Origin: Lithodes maja
Lineage: Eukaryota; Arthropoda; Malacostraca; Decapoda; Lithodidae
DNA: 64,000 bases
Assembly (NCBI GenBank): GCA_037953745.1
Contig: JBAKBP010012379.1
Coordinates: 1-64,000 of the forward strand
Reading direction: 5' to 3'
Positions 32,601 to 42,183 of the stretch are shown piece by piece. Below the pieces are notes generated by a model. That model saw only the letters and a program-made list of their open reading frames with translations. It was not told the origin of the DNA and ran no database searches. The number at the start of each line of letters is the position of its first letter. Position 1 is the stretch's first letter. A program made the position numbers and the translations under genes.

Positions 32601-33220
32601 GTCATGTTAATCCCATGAAGGAGTATGGGAGGTACCCCCCTGAGCCTCTCACTGTGCCTGTGATGACGTTTAGCAGTCAAGGTGGAGAAGGAGAACGGGA
32701 CAGTCAAGCTCAGGTGGAGGATAACTGGAAGGATAGGAAGTTCAAATGGGCGCCTGAGTGTGAGAAGGTGTTTGGAGAAGTAAAACACCTGTTGTGCACT
32801 CACCCGATCCTCAGGGCCCCTGACTTTAGCCTACCTTTCCAACTAGCAACGGAGGCTAGTGGTGTGGGGGCTGGTGCCGTCCTTGTGGAGAAGGACGATG
32901 ATGGGCTGGAGCATCCTGTTAGTTTCTGCTCGGAGAAGTACAATTCGGCCCAGGGGAGCTGCTCTGTTGTCGAGGAGGAGCTGCTGGCAGTTGTACTTGC
33001 TCTGAGGCATTTCGAGGTCTGTGTTCCAGCCTATGGTCCGGTCGTTGTAGTTTACCCAGATCATCACCCTCTCAAGTTCTTGGACCAGTTTCACAATCGG
33101 AATATGAGGCTGACCAGGTGGTCACTAAGGTTATTGGTATATAACCTGGACATACGCCATATTGCCGGTTGTGACAACGTGGTTGCAGATGGTCGTTCAA
33201 GGGTATATGATCCTGGGTAG
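29675..33220 (+). CDS. gag-pro: Gag-protease fused to integrase and RNase H remnants (1181 aa, open)
   Basis: The frame starts at the ATG of MSYTGSEENG; a GTG three codons upstream is less likely. Gag aligns with Gypsy-A throughout (LSHLLKLVPVFDESGVTEFF, later YELQPETYRLKFRGV), with a CCHC knuckle at about 472-485 (CFSCHQEGHKANEC) and a protease DTGAS at 559-563. Three in-frame losses follow compared with Gypsy-A. The first (about 460 nt) removes the integrase zinc finger and first Asp. The second (about 200 nt) removes the second Asp and the Glu. The third (about 1 kb) removes the whole RT between the GPY/F module (LSAKYTGPYRVV) and FKWAPECEKVF. The RNase H end remains, but the first Asp is Glu (ATEASG) and YTDHH has become YPDHH. 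Gag and protease look intact; integrase, RT and RNase H are inactive. I infer a gag-donating or parasitic element. Confidence 0.9.
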   Translation: MSYTGSEENGDTVRNVETEEQQYDDMVNQVNCEEDGRIFLQWPVTAERLEGMERYGLQCLATAIGHAGTSGMTRDNLITCVLGRVTGERDGLSAQSPSAMLPLHSTPSHPSSLPTPGTLPQLGGDWQGGLPLGGPPVISNIVAPSPPQGLTPELLLQLELAKIQQQTELAKIEERKAIRASELQLELQQQLELARIEERKTISQAKIQAESTRYCADMDVEKSRVEATGQRLGAGNRVHEQSLSHLLKLVPVFDESGVTEFFTRFEKKCQEHQWPENKWAALVSSRLIGKGLKAYDALPLELCIVYEDLKEAVLRAYELQPETYRLKFRGVTKGRDSTFLEHARDLSDAMGNWLRSEKVTTFDEIKQLMMLEQFFKSTGGDLTLNLKEKNPRTLVEAADMADRRLSLIRGCGSSQKYDVSAKDRYPPPPRNNDTFKQKSHETKTESKPYTTPYVKSQGPFTSQYKPKPKFMCFSCHQEGHKANECPSRPPPAAVSFAHGIGVFKRTSEFVRGISSEVNTLPVQKDPEGLFPVRDAFSDHRGLGCVEWGGRRHKVRILRDTGASQTLLRNFTGKPVNTARVVVVQGVNATRSYPLVRMKVEVDGVTRDLDVGIVEKLPVGGVDLLLGNDFAGPTSEASPLVVAEKPADVSREEQEWVEKCPVQPMACVVTGDSASRESHSGQQSLDQRRKGTEKGLKVDAVESLVSADILGDSVLGPNIESEEDPVTVVEKAEDGLKKTMRQQRYAEREQREAKFKVGGGHELFRKHLDRLAPSDIRKLKLEDPEVLECELKEDSVAQLGGVATRYPDAYPMRNGSAKTVVRGLLVCFSRYGYPQEIHVVLFTAQEVPGECLGFSPNELVFGHRVRGPLHMVEEVWEGAEKPCSMLKCVLNSRERMLRSLELAGRSLTSSRALMKDRYDLKVELREFHVGQEVLTLLPFVGHPLSAKYTGPYRVVEELSDLVYLVATPDRRKRNQLCHVNPMKEYGRYPPEPLTVPVMTFSSQGGEGERDSQAQVEDNWKDRKFKWAPECEKVFGEVKHLLCTHPILRAPDFSLPFQLATEASGVGAGAVLVEKDDDGLEHPVSFCSEKYNSAQGSCSVVEEELLAVVLALRHFEVCVPAYGPVVVVYPDHHPLKFLDQFHNRNMRLTRWSLRLLVYNLDIRHIAGCDNVVADGRSRVYDPG

Positions 33221-33699
33221 ATTGACACACGGGTAGCCTCCTGCTTTAGTTTGAATAGTATTTTGCGCTTGGTGCTTGTTGGCTCGCGGTTGTAGCCCAG
33301 CGTATTGGGTCGTAAAGCAGGAGTTGAGCGTTTGGTATAGAAGAAAAAACTAGGCTTGCCCCTATAGTGCAGCCGAAATAAACAAATTAAAAACATAAAA
33401 ATCAAATAAAAAACTTTCTTTGATAGTTGAATTTTTTCAGTATGTTATAGCAGTAATTCTGAGTTGCACTCCTCTCAGAATGCTTGGCTAGAGAAGCTCG
33501 CTCTTGAGGAGCATAACTACATATAATTTAACCTATTGTGTTGGGAGGGTTATAATTTTGAAAAAAAAAAAAATGTTTTGTTGAAGAACTGTGCCAGATA
33601 TTTTACTGCCGCTGGGTGATGAGAAGTGGAGATATAGCATGGGTTCTAACCATCAGATTTTTGTGAGCCTTGGGGCCTCTGAGAAAAATCTTGGGGGGG
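33221..33699 (+). other. 3' untranslated part and polypurine tract of Gypsy-B
   Basis: Non-coding, with AATAAACAAATTAAAAAC near 33375, an A-run near 33559, and the tract AAAAATCTTGGGGGGG just before the LTR. Confidence 0.75.
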
Positions 33700-35482
33700 T
33701 GTGACGTTGACCACTCCGTTAGAACCGCATGGCTTGTCCTACAGTGACTCGCTAGGATCGCCAGGGCAGTGGATGGGGCTACAGTTTATGTATTAGAGTG
33801 TGCTTTATTTCATATGAAAGCTCGTGTCATGGGCAGTCCAGAAAGGCTCTTTGTTTTCGCCCATGTCAAGGCTTTATATATTTAATTGTAAAGTATATGT
33901 TTTGTCATTAACTAGTAATGATAGAATCTGGGAGAGAGAGAGGGAGTAGAACAGAGTGAGAGGGGGCGCGCAGTGTTTTTTGTCCCGCTCGATGACGTCA
34001 CGGCTGGCTGCCTCGCGGGGGTTGGTGGAGAGAGGTCCTTACCATGTTGGGAGCTCTGTGAGTGGTCGGTCGACTCGTAACCGTTAGTTTCCCACGCGGC
34101 TCGAGCTAGTGCGAGTATATATACTGGTTCCTCGCCACTCTCTCCCTTAGATCTGGTTTCTAGAACGCATCCATCTTTATCCCTTGCAACCTGTCCCCGC
34201 TCTTACCTGAGAATCTTTTCCTCTGCCTATCTCTCTCATTTTCCATATCTTTCACCACCTTTATAACATTATATCCCCTCTGGTTAACTCTGCAAAATCA
34301 GCTTCATGCTGGCCAGTTGTATTGTGTGTTAAGGTCTGATATAACCTGTGTATGTTAGTTGTTAAGATAAGTGGATCACGAAGCATTGGTTGGCTTTCTT
34401 ATTGCTGCTTCCTATAATTATTAGTGTTCTGCTGGATTAGATAATGCTAGACTGGGAGTCTGATATAATAGGTATTGTTTCCTATGAGTGCTGGCTTTAG
34501 TTAAAAGCGGCACGACATACCTGAGAACTGGAGTTGATTGAGTAAATCCTAGTCTGTGTGCCATTGAGAGTAGAGCATGCACGGATGAGGGCTTTTTGCC
34601 TATACCATTCTGCACTGTTCTAGTCTCGATTGTTTGTCTTTGAGGTACGCCAGGAGAACGCTTAATACTTCGGTATTAAAGTTTCTCAAGAGAGCTACCC
34701 TTCATTATAACGTAATATTTGACACACAGACTTGAGATTTGCACTAGGCTATGCAGCATGCCATGCGCACCAGTATCTCGTATCATTGACTCTAGCTAGA
34801 CTTTGTCAATCATAGTAGACATTAAGTATATTAACCTAATTACTCTTTTTATTCATACCCATTTATTATTACACAAGCATTTCGCAGCCTAGTTTGATGT
34901 ATTGAGACACAAACGACTTAGGCTCTTTTTGTTGATAGGAATACTGTATTGTGGCGATTATTATTAGTGTTGTAGTGTTTAGGATATTCTTGGCTCCGAC
35001 GGCATTATATATTCTGCCTTTTTGTGTGCATAGCATGCACGAGCATTGTTCCACTGCCTGCCATTTTGGGTTCCATTTCCGATACGAGCATCTTTACAGC
35101 ATCTAACATTTAAAGAAGATTCCTTGTTAGTGTTGAAGGACTTTAGTGCACTTTCTTTCATGCAGGAGTGCCTGACATTTATTGATTAAAGTAACGTAAG
35201 CTGTGACTTCTCTTACCACCTTACTTTGTATACCATAACCAAGCACCTTCGGTTATAGGTAGTAATAGGCTGTTTTCACATAACATTAAGCCTAGAGTAG
35301 ACGCACATTTATTGAGAGTTTGATAGCCTATTATTGCATATAGAACTCTGTAGAGTATTTGTGTTCTTTGTTCACTGGGAATATACTTCAGAGGTTGGAG
35401 CTAGCGCTTTCCGTTGTAACATTTATGCCATTACTAGTCCAATGAATAAGAGCCCTGATATATTTGAACCCCAGTCGTAACA
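33700..35482 (+). repeat. 3' LTR of Gypsy-B (1783 bp)
   Basis: Same ends as the 5' LTR. It contains an extra pyrimidine-rich segment (about 34213-34262, with CTCTGCCTATCTCTCTCATT) that the 5' LTR lacks, which accounts for the length difference. Confidence 0.94.
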
Positions 35483-35486
35483 CTGG

Positions 35487-36149
35487 GTACAGATTATATA
35501 GCAAGAGAGTAGTGTGATAGTAGACAGTAGTAGATAGTAGACATATAGTAGATAGATAGTAGTGGACATATACAGTAGTATGATAGTAAAGTATTGAATA
35601 GTATGAGGTATAGCGTTAAATTAGTCCACTTGATTAGGCTGGGTACAGATTCTTTAGTATGAGAGTAGTATGATAGCAGTCAGTAGATTTTGTTTTCTAT
35701 GTGCATGAAGGAGACAAAAGGCAAAGCTGCCTGTAACAAGTGTCCTCCCCAAGGTTGAACGAGTGATAGAGAACGAAAATCAAGGTACACTAGAAGTAAT
35801 TTAATGGTTGCTGGAAAGAAGTGTGGTGAGCTAATTAAGTGTAGTGAAATATTCATATGAGGACTACATGTTTGCGAGAGTAAGTTGGATTACTCTGTGT
35901 GTAGGTGAGGCATAAATAGAAACAGTGGGGAAAGCCAGGCAAATGAAACAGGAGTTCCAGCAACCCCTTATCATATAGCCTATACCTATGTGGTTTCCCT
36001 TGGGTACTGCCCTGACCTCCCTAGACCTCCATCAATCTTAAGGAAACAAATACAAATAAAAAATACACACACATACACACTCCCTAGACACCCTTTCAAG
36101 ATACATTTAAACATTGTTCGATAGAAAAATGTTTCTGTGGGGATTAAAA
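35487..36149. other. Unassigned flank of Gypsy-B with TAGTAG-type simple sequence
   Basis: Degenerate ATAGTAGACAGTAGTAGATA sequence to about 35600, then unique-looking DNA. The block TTAGTCCACTTGATTAGGCT near 35617 resembles the DNA left of the element at 27665-27690 (TTGGTCCACTTGATTAAACC). The target site was therefore in a locally duplicated region. Confidence 0.45.
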
Positions 36150-36266
36150 GGGTAAAGATTGTCTCAGTTAACCCTCCGACTGCCAGACACCTTCCTAATA
36201 TAATTTAAATTGTTTAATTATAGCCAAAATATACCGTCGAAACGCATCAAAATCCTCATGGGGTTA
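36150..36266. mobile_element. Foldback element, family PB, right half
   Basis: CTCAGTTAACCCTCCGACTG to ATCCTCATGGGGTTAA corresponds to the right half of complete PB copies. Confidence 0.65.
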
Positions 36267-36289
36267 AGTGACGTTCTTAATTTATTCCC

Positions 36290-36445
36290 TATAACTCCAT
36301 CTAGCTTAAAAGAAAATCCCCAAAAGACTCATCGAGATATATTTGTAAATTTTTCGGTAGAAAAACGTCCAGGCCTAAGGTCAATTCTTCCTGAATGCAG
36401 GCTCGCTATCGCTCGCCAGGAAAAAATCGACACCTAAATGCCTCG
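36290..36445 (-). mobile_element. Foldback element, family GG, partial (reverse)
   Basis: Reverse GG core: TTTTTCGGTAGAAAAACGTC, then GCAGGCTCGCTATCGCTCGC and AAAAATCGACACCTAAATG. Confidence 0.7.
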
Positions 36446-36459
36446 AAAGGGCTTAAGGG

Positions 36460-36590
36460 AGTTGTAAGGGTAAACAATGTCTCAAGTAACCCTTTGACTT
36501 CCATATACCCTTCCTCATCTAAACAAAATCGTCTAATAACACCCATAAAACATAAACAAATGCGTAGTCGGATCTTTAGAAGGCTGAGAC
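36460..36590. mobile_element. Foldback element, family PB, right half
   Basis: GTCTCAAGTAACCCTTTGAC through AAATCGTCTAATAACACCC to GCGTAGTCGGATCTTTAGAA, matching PB right halves. Confidence 0.6.
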
Positions 36591-36644
36591 TATTTCAAAA
36601 GCTCCCGGATAATACTTGCGGAAAAAGTTGTCGTGTGATACATC

Positions 36645-36960
36645 CTTTAGGGGAGATGGGCTGTTTTTTTTGGTCTCCTTTCTCCCTCATACTTAGACCA
36701 TTTAGTTTTCATATTTTATGACGTTCGGCCCATTAGTTTGGCGATTTTAAGACCTTTCACTCCAGGGCTTTACCTATATTAAGATTTTCGTGCCATTTAG
36801 GAGTCGATTTTGTCCTGGCGAGCGTTAGCGAGCCTGTAATTTAAGAGGAACCGGCCTTCAGCCGGGACATTTTTTTATCGAAAAATTTACAAATTTATCT
36901 TGAAGGAGGGTCTTCGGGAGTGCTTTCTTTAAAGTTTGGAGGTCTAGGGAGGAAACTAAA
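36645..36960 (+). mobile_element. Foldback element, family GG, nearly complete
   Basis: Starts TTTAGGGGAGATGGGC (TTAA decayed to TTTA). Contains GTCCTGGCGAGCGTTAGCGA, CCGGCCTTCAGCCGGG and the ACATTTTTTTATCGAAAAAT hairpin. The right end at GGAAACTAAACATAATTA lacks the CCTCCCCTTAA terminus. Confidence 0.72.
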
Positions 36961-37011
36961 CATAATTATAAACATATATATAAATGAGGAAAGAAATACG
37001 CCCATCACCCC

Positions 37012-37223
37012 TTAACCCTTTGAAGATTAACACGCATTTTGACCGCTTGTCCCGGCTATTATTAGACGATTTTATTCACATTAGGAAGGGTATATGGAAG
37101 CCAGAAGGTTAATTGAGATAGTCCTCACCCTTTTAACTCCCACAGAGCCTTCCTAAGCGGCATACAATCACCTAACAATAGCCAGAATTTACCGACAAAA
37201 TGCGTCATGATCTTCTAAGGGTT
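37012..37223. mobile_element. Foldback element, family PB
   Basis: TTAACCCTTTGAAGATTAAC at the left and GCGTCATGATCTTCTAAGGG at the right are inverted. Confidence 0.78.
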
Positions 37224-37421
37224 GAGTTTGCAATATTGCAAGGGATGCGGCGCGTTGCATCATCAATATACCTTGTCAACGAGAGGCGCTAACTATTTTC
37301 ATCACACCCTCACGTCATTTTTCTCGCTCGTTTTTTTTTAACTCTCATCTATTTCTTTCGGAATCTTTGGGTAAGTTTCGCTTGGATGCTCGAACACTCC
37401 GCTATTAGATATTATCGTTCG

Positions 37422-37607
37422 TTAGCCCTTTCTGTACCGGTGGTATCTCTTATAATTAGGCGAATTTTTGAAGCTTAGGAAGGATATATGGTAGCTAATA
37501 GGATGAATTGAGATAGTCTGTAGCCTTTTAATTGGTAGACGTCCTTCTTCAGCTGAACAAAACCGTCTCATCGTTGCCAGCATATAATGAAAACTCGACA
37601 AAATTGA
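37422..37607. mobile_element. Foldback element, PB variant, degenerate right end
   Basis: TTAGCCCTTTCTGTACCGGT at the left. The inverted half is recognisable from GTCCTTCTTCAGCTGAACAA but its terminus is lost where the next PB copy begins. Confidence 0.6.
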
Positions 37608-37814
37608 TTAACCCTTAGAAGATACGATGGCGCATTTCTTGTCTGATTTCAGGCTATTATAAGACGGTTTTATTCAGATTAGGAAAGGTATATGGAAGTG
37701 AGAGGGTTAATTGAGATAAGTCTTTACCTTAACCATTCCCAGGCCATCTTAAATTGTATAAAATCGCCTAATATTATCTAGAATAAGCTGCCTAAATGCG
37801 TCTCAAGGAGTTAA
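37608..37814. mobile_element. Foldback element, family PB
   Basis: TTAACCCTTAGAAGATACGA to AAATGCGTCTCAAGGAGTTAA. Its right TTAA (37811-37814) is also the left TTAA of the adjoining GG element. Confidence 0.72.
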
Positions 37815-38145
37815 GGGGAGGTATTTAGTTTGTTCCCTACGTTTTCATCAAGCTTAAAACTACGCCCCCTAGACCCCCTTTCAAGATAAATTTTTACATT
37901 TTTCGGTAGAAAAATGTCCCGGCCGGAGGCCGGTTGCTCTTATATTACAGGCTCGCTATCGCTCGCCAGGAAAAAATCGACATCTTAATGGCACGAAAGA
38001 TCTTCAAATTGACAGAAATCGGGCAAAATGTCTTAAAATGTCCAAACTACTAGGGCGAACGTCTTAAAATCTCAAAAGAAATGGGGCTAAACATGAGGGA
38101 GAAAGGGGTCCAGAAAAAATCCCTCAAGTGGAAACCTCCCCTTAA
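37811..38145 (-). mobile_element. Foldback element, family GG, complete (reverse)
   Basis: TTAAGGGGAGGTATTTAGTT to GTGGAAACCTCCCCTTAA. Reverse core with GTAGAAAAATGTCCCGGCCG and GCTCGCTATCGCTCGCCAGG. It is flanked by TTAA at both ends. Confidence 0.8.
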
Positions 38146-38149
38146 TAAT

Positions 38150-39406
38150 TGCCAGAATAACATGAAAGGGTTATTCCTTATTGTCTTCTCTCCCTCCTCT
38201 CTTCCTCCTCTCTCCCTCCTCTCTTCCTCCCATCAATTTCTGTCTACCTATTTTGTTGAACCCCCTATATTTTTGTCGAACCCCCTATACTTTTTGTTGA
38301 ACCCCCTATATTTTTCTCAAACCCCCTATATTTTTCTCGAACCCCCTATATTTTTCTCGAACCCCCTATATTTTTCTCGAACCCCCTATATTTTTCTCGA
38401 ACCCCCTATATTTTTCTCGAACCCCCTATATTTTTCTCGAACCCCCTATATTTTTGTCGAACCCCCTATATTTTTGTCGAACCCCCTATATTTTTGTCGA
38501 ACCCCCTATATATTTGTCGAACCCCCTATATTTTTCTCGAACCCCCTATATTTGTGTCGAACCCCCTATATTTTTCGTTCTCTCTATTCTGTCTTCTTCT
38601 CCTCTCCTTTCTTCTGTTTTCTTCCTTCTTCATTCCACTCCCTTCTGTTCTTCTCTGAATGATAATATCTTGTCTTCTTCTATCTTGTCTTTATTCTCTG
38701 TTATATTATTCCATGTTCTTCTTTGTCATCCACCATTTTACTTCTAGATTTCTGTTTCCCCTCCTAAAATATCTTTGTTTTCATCCTTTCCTTTCTTATC
38801 TTTATGTTATTGTTATCTTCTGCTGTTATCTTATCTTTTCCATCCACCTTTTTATATATCTATTTCTCTGTTTCCCCATCCTATATTCTCTTCTTTTTCA
38901 TCCTCCCATTCTCCTCTTTATGTTCTCTTTACCTTCTCCCATTATCTGTTCTTTGCTATCCCCTTTGCCTCCTTTCTTTCTCTGTTCTTCCTTGTTTTCC
39001 ACCTGTTCTATCGTTCGCTATTCTTATTTTTACCTTTTTTCTCCCAACTCTCCTTCATCTCCTCCTATTCTCTTCACGTTCTCACCCATTCCCCTCTTTC
39101 TCTTCATTCTCTCATCTTTTCCACCTTATTCTCCCTTTTTCTCTATTTTATCCACCTTCCTTCTCTTTATTATACCACTTTGCCCACCTCGTTCTCTCCT
39201 CACCCTCACACATTCTCTTCTCTTATTCACCTCCTTTTCTTCTCTTCATTCTCTCCTTATCTCCACCTCATTCTCTCCTCATCCTCACTTATCCTCTTAT
39301 ATTTCTTATCCACCTTCCTTCCCTTCATTTTCTCGTTTCCCCCATCCTATTCTCACATATTTTATTCTCTTTTTCACCCACCTTCCTTCTTTTCTTCAGT
39401 GACTTC

Positions 39407-39408
<2 letters not shown>
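38150..39408. repeat. Long pyrimidine-rich tract (1.25 kb)
   Basis: The plus strand is almost all C and T outside scattered A bases. This produces several long frames rich in Ser, Leu, Phe and Pro that I do not regard as genes. The tract contains the 20-bp minisatellite at 38250 and ends exactly where a (GA)n run begins at 39409. Confidence 0.85.
38250..38575. repeat. Minisatellite, 20-bp unit, about 16 copies
   Basis: Unit CGAACCCCCTATATTTTTCT with variants TTTTTGT, TATTTGT and TTTGTGT. Confidence 0.95.
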
Positions 39409-39488
<80 letters not shown>

Positions 39489-39518
39489 GAAAGAGATAGG
39501 GGGGGGGGGGGGGGGGAC
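39409..39518. repeat. (GA)n followed by G-run
   Basis: GA run to 39485, then GGGGGAAAGAGATA and a G-run to 39518. Confidence 0.95.
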
Positions 39519-39682
39519 CTGTCGCACCCAACTGCTGACGCCATTGATTTTTGTTATTACTTCATTCGCCAGGCCTAATTGGTTTCGTAATAAAGCCATT
39601 GACCAAATAGAATTAAGTTAATTAGATATATCCGGCCGAGTCCTCGTCGCGGGAAAGGATGGGAAGAAGGTGGGCCGGGAGC

Positions 39683-39896
39683 TTAACCCCTTCTGTACCG
39701 GCGACGTATTTTTAATCTTATTATAGCTATATTTAGACCATTATGTGCAGTTTAAGAAGGATCTGTGGTAGTACAAAGGGTTAATTACGATAATTCGAAG
39801 CCTGATCATTTGCTGGAGGCCTTGCTTAAACTGAATAAAAGTGCATAATAGTAGGTAGCATACATTTAAAAGGATGACCCTGGTACTGAACGGGTG
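39683..39896. mobile_element. Foldback element, PB variant
   Basis: TTAACCCCTTCTGTACCGGC at the left; the right half ends GACCCTGGTACTGAACGGGT. It shares TGTGCAGTTTAAGAAGGATC with the copy at 24855. The stretch 39519-39682 before it is unassigned. Confidence 0.75.
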
Positions 39897-40116
39897 CTGA
39901 CAATATTGCTGGGATATATTATCATGTCGGGAGAAGCACGGGGTTTTAAATTCCTTTAACGTAGATTGACATGTAATTATCTGTCTCTGTATGGTATAGC
40001 ATATTCTTTATTATAAATTTACTAATGTTCCACTATAATGTTCATATTATAGTACTACAGATGTTGAAGATTTAGATTTAAGTAAAGTACATACACTCAA
40101 CGACAAAAGTTAGGGC

Positions 40117-40991
40117 CAAAGCTGTAAGAGTGTGAAGGAAGAGTGTGAAAGCTGTAAGAGTGTGAAGGAAGAGTGTGAAAGCTGTAAGAGTGTGAAGGAA
40201 GAGTGTGAAAGCTGTAAGAGTGTGAAGGAAGAGTGTGAAAGCTGTAAGAGTGTGAAGGGAGAGTGTGAAAGCTGTAAGAGTGTGAAGGAAGAGTGTGAAA
40301 GCTGTAAGAGTGTGAAGGAAGAGTGTGAAAGCTGTAAGAGTGTGAAGGGAGAGTGTGAAAGCTGTAAGAGTGTGAAGGAAGAGTGTGAAAGCTGTAAGAG
40401 TGTGAAGGAAGAGTGTGAAAGCTGTAAGAGTGTGAAGGGAGAGTGTGAAAGCTGTAAGAGTGTGAAGGAAGAGTGTGAAAGCTGTAAGAGTGAAGGAAGA
40501 GTGTGAAAGCTGTAAGAGTGTGAAGGAAGAGTGTGAAAGCTGTAAGAGTGTGAAGGAAGAGTGTGAAAGCTGTAAGAGTGTGAAGGGAGAGTGTGAAAGT
40601 GTAAGAGTGTGAAGGAAGAGTGTGAAAGTGTAAGAGTGTGAAGGAAGAGTGTGAAAGTGTAAGAGTGTGAAGGGAGAGTGTGAAAGTGTAAGAGTGTGAA
40701 GGAAGAGTGTGAAAGTGTAAGAGTGTGAAGGGAGAGTGTGAAAGCTGTAAGAGTGTGAAGGGAGAGTGTGAAAGTGTAAGAGTGTGAAGGAAGAGTGTGA
40801 AAGTGTAAGAGTGTGAAGGAAGAGTGTGAAAGTGTAAGAGTGTGAAGGAAGAGTGTGAAAGTGTAAGAGTGTGAAGGGAGAGTGTGAAAGCTGTAAGAGT
40901 GTGAAGGGAGAGTGTGAAAGTGTAAGAGTGTGAAGGAAGAGTGTGAAAGTGTAAGAGTGTGAAGGAAGAGTGTGAAAGTGTAAGAGTGTGA

Positions 40992-40996
<5 letters not shown>
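40117..40996. repeat. Minisatellite, 30-bp then 29-bp units, about 30 copies
   Basis: Units AGCTGTAAGAGTGTGAAGGA + AGAGTGTGAA (30 bp, first half) and the same without the C of GCTG (29 bp, second half), with GGAA/GGGA variants. The 30-bp part keeps a plus-strand frame (KEECESCKSV repeats) open for 125 codons, and minus-strand frames are open across the whole array. These are repeat artefacts. Confidence 0.95.
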
Positions 40997-41072
<76 letters not shown>

Positions 41073-41375
41073 CACAGGATAAAGAGGAAGGGAAGGAGGA
41101 CACATAGAAGGAACAGATAGGAGGAGGAACAGCTTGGTAAAAAGCGAAGGAAGGAGAGAGGGAAGGAGGGTTAAACAGAAGCAGGAACAGAAGGAACAGT
41201 GTGCAAAGGGCCTCCTAGCGTGGTAACCATGAAAGGAAGGAGAGAGAGGAAGGAAAGGAGGAAGAAAAATAAGAATAGGAGAAAACAAAGAAAAGTGTGA
41301 AGAGGACCTCCTAAAGCGTGAGGTAAGAAGGAGGGAGGGAGGAAGGAGAGAGAGAGAGGGAAGGAAGGTGACATC
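40995..41375. repeat. (GA)n and purine-rich tract
   Basis: GA run to about 41072, then strongly purine-rich DNA (GGAAGGAGG-type words) to about 41375. GGCCTCCTAGCGTGGTAA (about 41209) and GACCTCCTAAAGCGTGAGG (about 41303) form a loose 95-bp duplication. Confidence 0.85.
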
Positions 41376-41528
41376 GATTTATGGATTTCTCTTTCCCGGT
41401 AAGGCCGCTGGAGTGGATAATGTCTGGGGCCTTCCTTACTCGTCGCAGTAAATCAATCACAGAGGCTACCGAGGGAGAGAGAGTTACATATTGTTACATA
41501 AATACACAGACAGCACAGACCTTGCCAT

Positions 41529-41758
41529 CCCTACTATAGTCTATTCGCTGTAAGTAGGCGATAAATCATTACCTCTAACCTCTGTTACTAAAAAACGACT
41601 AGAGTAATCGAGCTAATATGTTTACCAATTGGGAAGAGTCAGTCAAGGAATAGATGTGAAAATGTACAGCCAATTTGCTCCAGCCCTTTTTGAGTTACAG
41701 AGGATAGCGTTAATGATTTCTCGCCTACTATAGACTATAAAGACTATAGGCAGTTCGG
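41529..41758. mobile_element. Foldback element, family CT3
   Basis: The ends ACTATAGTCTATTCGC and CTACTATAGACTATA are inverted. Inside, TCATTACCTCTAACCTCTGT pairs with ACAGAGGATAGCGTTAATGA. The centre holds GGGAAGAGTCAGTCAAGGAA. The element has no coding capacity. Related copies follow at 42184 and 42600. Confidence 0.7.
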
Positions 41759-41964
41759 ACTTAACTGTAACATGGGATGTCCTACAAAGTGGAAGGTAAA
41801 GACAGCAAAGCAAAAAGTTCTCCTCACATACCACTACCTGCATGCGACCTTGTGTACGCATGACATTTAGTTGGGGAAACAAGACCCCAGCAAAATGAGA
41901 ATATTTCTACTGGAAAATTTATAGCAATGAACGAAGTTGATTATCGTCAACTTCAGGATCTAAC

Positions 41965-42181
41965 TTAACCCTTTGAGGATCAAGACGCATTTATTTTCTG
42001 TTTTCTGGTTCTTATTAGACGATTTTGTTCATATTAGGAAGGGGGTATATGGAAGTCAAGAGGATCAATTGAGATACTCTTCACCCATTAAATTTCCACG
42101 CTTCCTTCTTAAGCAGTATAAAATCATTATTATGATAGCCATAAAATAAATTCAAACGATTCATAATCCAAAGAGGGTTAA
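41965..42181. mobile_element. Foldback element, family PB
   Basis: TTAACCCTTTGAGGATCAAG and the inverted TTCATAATCCAAAGAGGGTTAA. Confidence 0.78.
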
Positions 42182-42183
42182 TG

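Larger units (their letters stand above)
27719..35482 (+). mobile_element. LTR retrotransposon Gypsy-B (non-autonomous relative of Gypsy-A)
   Basis: Both LTRs are complete and the element is flanked by the 4-bp duplication CTGG (27715-27718 and 35483-35486). LTR ends (TGTGACG... and ...GTCGTAACA), primer-binding site and G-run polypurine tract are shared with Gypsy-A, but the LTR interior differs, and the proteins resemble each other while being clearly diverged. Most of integrase and all of RT are missing from the internal region, yet the frame is open. It could be mobilised only with enzymes supplied by another element. Confidence 0.93.

Noticed and set aside
27719..35482. Reading Gypsy-B as a domesticated host gag gene
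   Set aside because: It still has two LTRs, a target duplication, a primer-binding site and a polypurine tract, so it is better described as a non-autonomous element until selection is shown.
38081..39578. Several long plus-strand frames rich in Ser, Leu, Phe and Pro resembling membrane proteins
   Set aside because: The pyrimidine-rich tract makes hydrophobic codons and few stops; the frames overlap one another in all phases and start in a foldback element.
40078..41288. Minus-strand frames of 341 and 392 codons and a plus-strand Cys-rich frame
   Set aside because: These are artefacts of the 29/30-bp minisatellite and (GA)n run; the repeated ESCKSVKEEC pattern is not a cysteine-rich protein family.
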